A stretch of 64,000 nt of DNA from positions 154,570,759 to 154,634,758 of the forward strand of contig CATIUR010000003.1 of assembly GCA_949592205.1 (NCBI GenBank), in the 5' to 3' direction. Below are positions 58,361 to 64,000 of this stretch, in pieces. The DNA comes from Helichrysum umbraculigerum (taxonomy: Eukaryota; Streptophyta; Magnoliopsida; Asterales; Asteraceae). Position 1 is the first letter of the stretch; every line of letters begins with the position of its first letter. The notes under the pieces are model-generated. The model was given only the letters and a program-made list of their open reading frames with translations, was not told the origin of the DNA and ran no database searches. The position numbers and the translations under genes were made by a program.

Positions 58361-59149
58361 TAAACCCGTGTCTTCAATTTTCCAATACACCTCCACCCCC
58401 AACACGACAGTTACCGGTACCACATAATCCACCCACCACTCTCACCCATTTGCTTCAAAAATCGTCACATTCGTTTCATAACCATCACCACCACATCGTA
58501 TGTCATCATCATCGAAAACCCCATCATCAAAATCTGGATCTGTTGGTTTGTACTCCGTCGTCGATATCCGGTTTAATCCATCATATCCCGGTGACCACCG
58601 TGAAATCCGGTTTTGACCCGTTAGATCCGAAAGGATCCGGTGAATTCCATTGAATTCATGTTGGTGTATCGTCGAGATTCAGTTGTATTTGCTTGGTGTT
58701 GATGGTGTTTGTTAAAAATTCGACGTGGTCAAATTCGATGGTGGTGGTGAAACCTGTTGATGGTGGCATAAAATCCGACAGTGACGGTTGAATACGAACG
58801 TCTTGGCTTAAAATCCGATTATGGTCTAACTTTTTTTTTTTTTTTTTTTAGTAGTTTAAATCATTACTGGAAACGCGTCTCAGCCACTGCATTGAGAAAA
58901 AATAACCAACAAGATCTGGTTTGTTTTCTTTTTTATTTAATTTTCTTTTGTTAAATTTAAATGTTTATTGTTGCTTGATTTTCTTTTTGTATTTTGAATT
59001 TTGAATGCTTACACAGAAATTGCCACTGTTACCAAAAATTGCTCCTGAAAAAGTCATCGAAAACAAATGTATGTTTTTGTCTTATGTTGTGCATTAATAT
59101 ATTACTATGTTAAATAATGGCTATAATGTTTTGTTTTTAGCGATTTAGC
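58361..59149. other. C/A-rich then T-rich DNA, no confirmed gene
   Basis: An open frame at 58324-58653 gives a proline/histidine-rich peptide. It starts inside the MITE and has no domain, so I do not call it a gene. A poly-T run is at 58830-58849. The region reads like a gene 5' part or leader, unproven. Confidence 0.3.
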
Positions 59150-59297
59150 TTTGTGTTAATCATGACTCTTTTGCCCACCTATTATATATAACCATACACA
59201 GTATCAACCCCTTTGTATGGAGTAAGACTTGAACCCACAACCTTTTGATTGATGGGTTATCCTTAATGTTTGGCCAAAAGCCCTTTGGCATAGCTAT
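59150..59297 (-). mobile_element. tRNA-derived SINE
   Basis: On the minus strand a B box GGTTCAAGTC (complement of 59226-59235) lies about 30 bases after an A-box-like GGCCAAACATTAAG (complement of 59262-59275), with a CCAAAGGGCTTTTGGCC head typical of plant SINEs. These boxes bind TFIIIC for RNA polymerase III. No coding. The tail and duplication could not be fixed, so the 3' limit is approximate. Confidence 0.6.
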
Positions 59298-60049
59298 TAA
59301 TTCTAAATCAAGAGTTTTCATATTTTGATGCAGATTTTTTTATGTCTCGGCTTAATGACCAAATGAACAATATTAAGGTTTCTTGAGGCTAAATTGTAGC
59401 ACCCCCAAATTCGTTTAGCGGAAGCATTGGTATAAGCTGGGGATGCCACAATTACATTGTACATGCATACGTATCAGAGCATATGATTACAACAGAACAT
59501 ATATATTAAGATGCCAAGAGTAATAGTTACAAAGTTTACGATTCATCGAATCATATAAGTAGTTAAATTGTACAAAAGTGGATTTCGTAAATATGACTAA
59601 CAACAGATTAGTTATACAAAAGAAATCCATGTGTTTCAAAAAGTTGGCATCCTAAATCTTCAAGGGTCGCCTAGATTTCCAGTTGTGTAGGCGGTCCTTA
59701 TGTGTGCAGCTAATTCCCTGAAAAACATAGTAAAAGTCAACAACGAGGTTGAGTGAATTCACAGGTTTTATGTTCACAATAATGGTTGGTTGTTTCAAAG
59801 TGTCCAAAATAGTTATCGTCATCACAATCAAACAAAGTTTCGTGGAATGTTATCCAAAGTGTTCGTTTGGTGGGATGTTGCCCAAAGATGTAGTTACGTG
59901 GGATGTTACCCAAAACACAGTTTATGATTCGTAGGAAAACGGTATCCTATTAGTATTCGTAGGAATGTAGGTATCCTAATAGTTGTTCGTAGGCATAACA
60001 ATGTCCTAATAGTTGTTCGTAGGAATGTCAGTATCCAATAAGTTACTCG

Positions 60050-60300
60050 GTGGATCCATGTCAGTAGGATTCCAGTGCCCATGTCAGTAGGGACTTTTCA
60101 ACAGTTTAATAACAATAGTGGATCCATGTTAGTAGGATCCAGTGCCCATGTCAGTAGGGACTTTTCAACAGTAGGGAATGTCAGTGTCCCTTGATCCATG
60201 TCAGTAGGATCTTGTGCCCATGTCAGTAGGGACTTTTGTTCAACAAGTATAGTGGATCCATGTCAGTAGGATCCGGTCCATGTCAGAAGGACCCATCAGT
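60050..60300 (+). repeat. Tandem repeats of GGATCCATGTCAGTAGGATC type
   Basis: Alternating phrases GGATCCATGTCAGTAGGATC and GCCCATGTCAGTAGGGACTT recur about five times. Preceding weaker repeats TTCGTAGGAATGT and GTATCCTAATAGTTG lie from about 59930 to 60045. Confidence 0.85.
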
Positions 60301-60844
60301 TACCCAATCAGTTTGGTAAAGCGTTGCTGGTCGTTCTCCAGCATTTCCAAAACAAGTTTAGTACGTTTACAGTTTTGTAGTGTGAAAACGTTGTTTCGTA
60401 AACATTTGGTTTGGGTAACAGTTTAACAGTTCAGTGTACTCTAATCGTTCGAGTAAAACGTGTATACAATCATGTATGTAAAAGCGTTTGACTATGTTTT
60501 CCACCCCTGTTCAAAAGCAGTTAAAACAGTGAAAGTAGGGGCTGTGAACTCACCTGTCGAGTTAAGTTGCGTGCGAGTGCTAGCAAACCTAATCCCAAGT
60601 ACAGTCCGAAATCTCCTAACGTCCTAAACGTATGAGATTTAATAAGTATGTGGATGTCTAAGCTAATCATCCATGCTAGTGTGCGTACAACCAAGTTATG
60701 TCCAAATCGTTCGTTTAATTGTTTACGTTTGTATTTTGTATTTGTGAAAAGGTATACGACTCGTTGGTGATAGTTTGAAATCATAGTTTCCAAAAGTATA
60801 ATTATGTTTTGTTTCGTTGCATTTCTATAAATTACGAAATTGAA

Positions 60845-60910
60845 TACGGTGGTCCGGGGGCAGCGCCCCTGGTAGCGGGGTCCAAGGGGCAGAGCCCCTG
60901 GTTGGGGTCG
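60845..60910. other. Paired GC-rich hairpins in the solo LTR
   Basis: GGGGGCAGCGCCCCTGG and AAGGGGCAGAGCCCCTGG are two short perfect-stem hairpins (GGGGC-A-GCCCC type) in an otherwise AT-rich LTR. Role unknown. Confidence 0.8.
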
Positions 60911-61044
60911 AGCTGCCAAGTCAGCTTGGAAAAATTTTATTTCTACTATGTTGCTGTAGTAAAAACGCATTCGAAACTTCATTTCGGAGTAAAATCAGGT
61001 GGTAAAATCTCAGTCTCAATACTTAGTGAAAAGTTGTAAACTTT

Positions 61045-61315
61045 TGGTTTTTAGCGTCACTTGAGGCGTCACTTAATAGTTTATAGTGACACTTAGGAAG
61101 TGTCGCATTAAATGGTAAATTCTGATTTAGTAGCGTCACTTGAGGAAGTGACGCATACGGGGCGACACTTAGGCAAGTGTCGGTGTGAGTGTCGGACAAA
61201 GTAAAAATCGAATTTAGGCGTCACTTAGGGAAGTGACGCAAGAGTAGGGTTTTATGCGACACTTAGTGCGTCACTTAAGTGTCCTACACTGTTTTTGGCA
61301 TCTATGCGTCACTTA
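61045..61315. repeat. Clustered GCGTCACTT / AAGTGACGC motif array
   Basis: GCGTCACTTGAGG, AGTGACGCA, GCGACACTTAG and relatives recur about fifteen times in both orientations in 270 bases. Confidence 0.8.
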
Positions 61316-62399
61316 CAACTGTTCGACAAGCAGCTCACAAAAACGGATTTTCGGTTCGATTTTGGACATTTTCAGTTGTATAAAACACTAAAACATGATG
61401 ATCTAAGTATACTATGCATGAAATATCAAAGAAAAATTCAAAATCTAAGAATTTACGAGAATGTCGGTTTCTTACAAAATTAACGCCGTGAAAATCCGAG
61501 AAGATAGGAAGGTAGAGCTCGACTCCGTGATTGTTTTATTCCAAAGGAGAATGATGATTTGATGCGTTTTTGATGTAGTATTCGATGATTTTTGTGGTGG
61601 TGGTTTTGGTTGGTGGTTTAGAGAGGGAGAGAAGAAAGATGAGATGGTGTTGAAATGATGATGAAAATGGGTGGGAATGGGGGTTTGGGCAGATTTTTGG
61701 TGCCCAAAAATGAGTGGGAATTGTTCCCAATTTGTGGTATTTTATCCGTGTTCGTTTATCCAATCGTTAATTGTTTAAATATTTTAATTTGGTAACTTTT
61801 TAAATATGTATTAGAATATATTTTTAATTGAGATATTTTATAGAAATAATTTAGTTAAGTTTAAAAAATTTACAACTTTGTTTTATTAAATTTTACGGAT
61901 ACGTTCTGAGTTGTTTTAGTTTGCGAAATACTTTGTAAATATTATTGACATAATATTTAATAGTCAATAACGTTATTTAATAATTCCGTTTTATTAAATA
62001 ATTTTGTTTACCAACAGTCGTATATTTTTGTCGTGTTTGTTCCAATCGTTTCGTATGTAATTACATCTAATTACGAATAAGTAATACTACGCGTATTAAC
62101 TAGTTGGGCTTTGCTAGACTTACCTCTAAAATGTGTTGTGAATTCACTCAAGTAGGGAATTAGCCTAATAATGCAAGTGATTAACGTTAATAATCGCGAT
62201 TACTTTTGCGGGGTGTTACATAAATACATAAGAGTATGCAATGATTTGTGAAATTCTGAAGTTAACTTATGCCCTACTAATCTCAAAAGTGTTTTTATTC
62301 ATGAATAGACATATGAGGAACATGTTATCGAGCTGGAAATGCTGAAAAACACTCTGTCAATGTGGACTTTGAAATTCTCTTTATATGTTAATCTTCTTA

Positions 62400-62734
62400 G
62401 ACCATCCACAATGTATTCAATCATTTAGGGTCCAATACACCTCCACATCAACATCCCTCATTTTTCATATTATTATTCACAACCCATTAAACCTTTCAAG
62501 GTTGGATTGGTTGCCACATCATATTATATTTTATTCCTTTAATTTTTAATCTTTTATATTTAGTATGTATGTAAGATGTAAATGAGGTCCACTTTTGCAA
62601 CCAAAGGAGGTTGGAGCAGAGAGGGTCTTTGTTTGGTCCAACTATCCACATGTCAATTTCACAATGCAATATGGGTTGGATAGAGTTGGATTCTCTTCTA
62701 TTGGACCATCCACATCACCCCATTGTGGATGGTC
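62400..62734. mobile_element. PIF/Harbinger-like MITE
   Basis: Inverted ends GACCATCCACAATG and CATTGTGGATGGTC with TTA on both sides (62397-62399 and 62735-62737). It is 335 bp and non-coding. An extra internal copy of GGACCATCCACAT lies near the right end. Confidence 0.9.
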
Positions 62735-62737
62735 TTA

Positions 62738-64000
62738 TATCTATCATGCAGGTACATGAATAATATCAATTTCACGAATATTGAGGTAATAAATCTTGTA
62801 TTACGCCAAAGAATTTAAATAAAGGTTTATGTTCTGATTTTGAATTAAATACAATTTCTTAATGTTCTTTTCTCTGTCTTTTTCTTCTTCTTAAACAATG
62901 ATTTAAGGTTCTTCTGATTTTTGCAATCCATTTTCTTTGATTCTGGACTTGGTAGGTAGCTCTTGAGTTTGAGCATTGAAACAGCAAGGGTTGTAGTTAT
63001 GGTCCTCATATGAGTGGTAAGTTTACAAGCATGCTCACATGTTTTTGTTTTTAAATTTAAAATTTAAGTATTATTATTTTGTGACAAACAAACGGTTTTT
63101 CTTGATTTGGGAAATTTTGGGTTTTACAGTTGGGGGTTAGTAGTCCAATTGGGTTACAGTACTCTCGGTGGTAGTGATGGAGTGCCTAAAGTGAACAAAG
63201 ATACGTGCAAGTTAGTTTGATATGTGTCTTCAAAATTTCCAATAGGGTAATTTATTCAATTTCATTTTTTTATTTCTATATGTTGTTTCTTTTTCTTCTA
63301 ACAATAGGTATTATTTTGATCAGTAATTGTTGTCTATTTCTCTAAATTGTATAACCACATCTCACCCTCATGTATGAATGAATTGACTTATTTGAATGTG
63401 CTTAATAACATTGTGTTTGGCATTTAATTTTCTTTGTTGCTTGCATGTTTCACATATCGAATTTCATGATCAATTTTTATTTTTCGATCATATGCAGGGT
63501 TGGCAAGTTGCAATTAGATTGTAGTTATTTAAGGCATAAAATGTGTTCAATGATATGCCCGATATAAATAGAGTTATATGTTAAGTGTCTGTAAGTTTTT
63601 TTGATAATCAAAGTGGTTTCCATGTGTGCATGATAGAGAACTCAAAAGGAGATGGTGACAAGGAACTATCATATGAAATAATTTTGATTTAATCATTTAA
63701 TTTGGTTTGGATATCATTTGTATATTTTGAATTTTTATACTGATTATGGGAACAGGTGTTGCACTCACCCTTTGACTTAGAATTTCTTATATATGTCAAA
63801 CCTTTGTGTAGGGATCAGTTGGAAAAAGAGTCACACCTTTTGGTGTTAACTCTAAGGAGGAGATCAGATGATCACCATCTCGCCAAAAACATTGATATGG
63901 ACCTAACCGTTTAATTAATAAAGAAGAAATGGCTTAAAGTATAGGTACGTCTTGAAGTTCTATTGTTCATTAGTGTAACTCGGGTTGAACTTTCAGGTCA
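62738..64000. other. AT-rich DNA to the window end, no gene recognised
   Basis: Short stretches near 62930-63010, 63120-63220 and 63810-63930 have a somewhat exon-like composition between T-rich tracts, but no frame is long and no motif identifies a product. Confidence 0.35.

Larger units (their letters stand above)
59395..62220 (+). mobile_element. Solo LTR of a gypsy-like retrotransposon (2826 bp)
   Basis: Starts TGTAGCACCCCCAAATTCG and ends GCGGGGTGTTACA, with exact duplication TAAAT on both sides (59390-59394 and 62221-62225). No primer-binding site, polypurine tract or second LTR adjoins it, so recombination between two LTRs most likely removed the interior. Within it are a tandem-repeat block (60050-60300), GC hairpins (60845-60910) and a motif array (61045-61315). 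Structure and ends resemble the LTRs at 1-2784 and 43324-45915. Confidence 0.93.

Noticed and set aside
58324..58653. 110-codon proline/histidine-rich open frame
   Set aside because: Starts inside a MITE end, is low-complexity and shows no domain.
60845..60910. GC hairpins as bacterial-type terminators
   Set aside because: They lie in a plant solo LTR with no upstream operon and no T-run.

Overview
This is nuclear DNA of a flowering plant and almost certainly a eudicot. It is AT-rich, carries intronless L-type lectin receptor kinase (LecRK) genes, and is packed with plant-type transposons: Ty1/copia and Ty3/gypsy-like LTR elements, Stowaway, PIF/Harbinger, hAT, MULE, CACTA and Helitron ends, L1 LINEs and a tRNA-derived SINE. 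The long LTRs that begin TGTARCACC and the style of the LecRKs suggest Asteraceae, but that is a low-confidence inference. Only one clearly intact protein-coding gene is visible, the 692-residue LecRK at 27808-29886.

Layout. 1-2784 is most of a long gypsy-like LTR on the minus strand. 2785-6300 holds broken exons of a COP1/SPA-like WD40 gene and an eIFiso4G-like MIF4G gene. 6305-8750 holds a Stowaway MITE, a Pack-MULE carrying a piece of threonine synthase, and a small TIR element. 9679-33180 is a LecRK cluster with four members. Copy A (10142-11664) lost its lectin domain and carries stops and a hAT MITE. Copy B (13123-21607) is split by a complete LTR element with a nested tandem repeat block, and again by a minisatellite plus an LTR fragment. 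Copy C (27808-29886) is intact. Copy D (30452-32469) has two stops and a frameshift. A and D lie in the two halves of a dispersed segmental duplication (9705 onward and 29997 onward). LINE relics, MITEs and two Helitron-like 3' ends fill the gaps.

32540-37630 holds an inverted-repeat element with a telomere-like core, then a small non-autonomous LTR element whose right junction with host DNA has become a 339-bp array of three copies. 37927 is a CACTA terminus. 40100-53525 is a nested stack: a short non-coding LTR element, split by a Ty1/copia element with a decayed gag-pol, itself split by a non-coding gypsy-like element with 2.6-kb LTRs and by a MITE sitting in TA repeats. 55918-58360 is a PIF/Harbinger-like MITE holding a 5'-truncated LINE and a second, related MITE. 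59395-62220 is a 2.8-kb solo LTR. Another MITE lies at 62400-62734. The last 1.2 kb shows nothing I recognise.

The biology is that of an immune-type receptor-kinase cluster undergoing birth and death inside a transposon-rich region. The functional output visible is one receptor kinase. Most of the rest records duplication, capture, insertion and decay. Coordinates of element ends rest on target-site duplications read by eye. Similarity calls rest on recognising motifs and on comparing copies within the window, with no database search.
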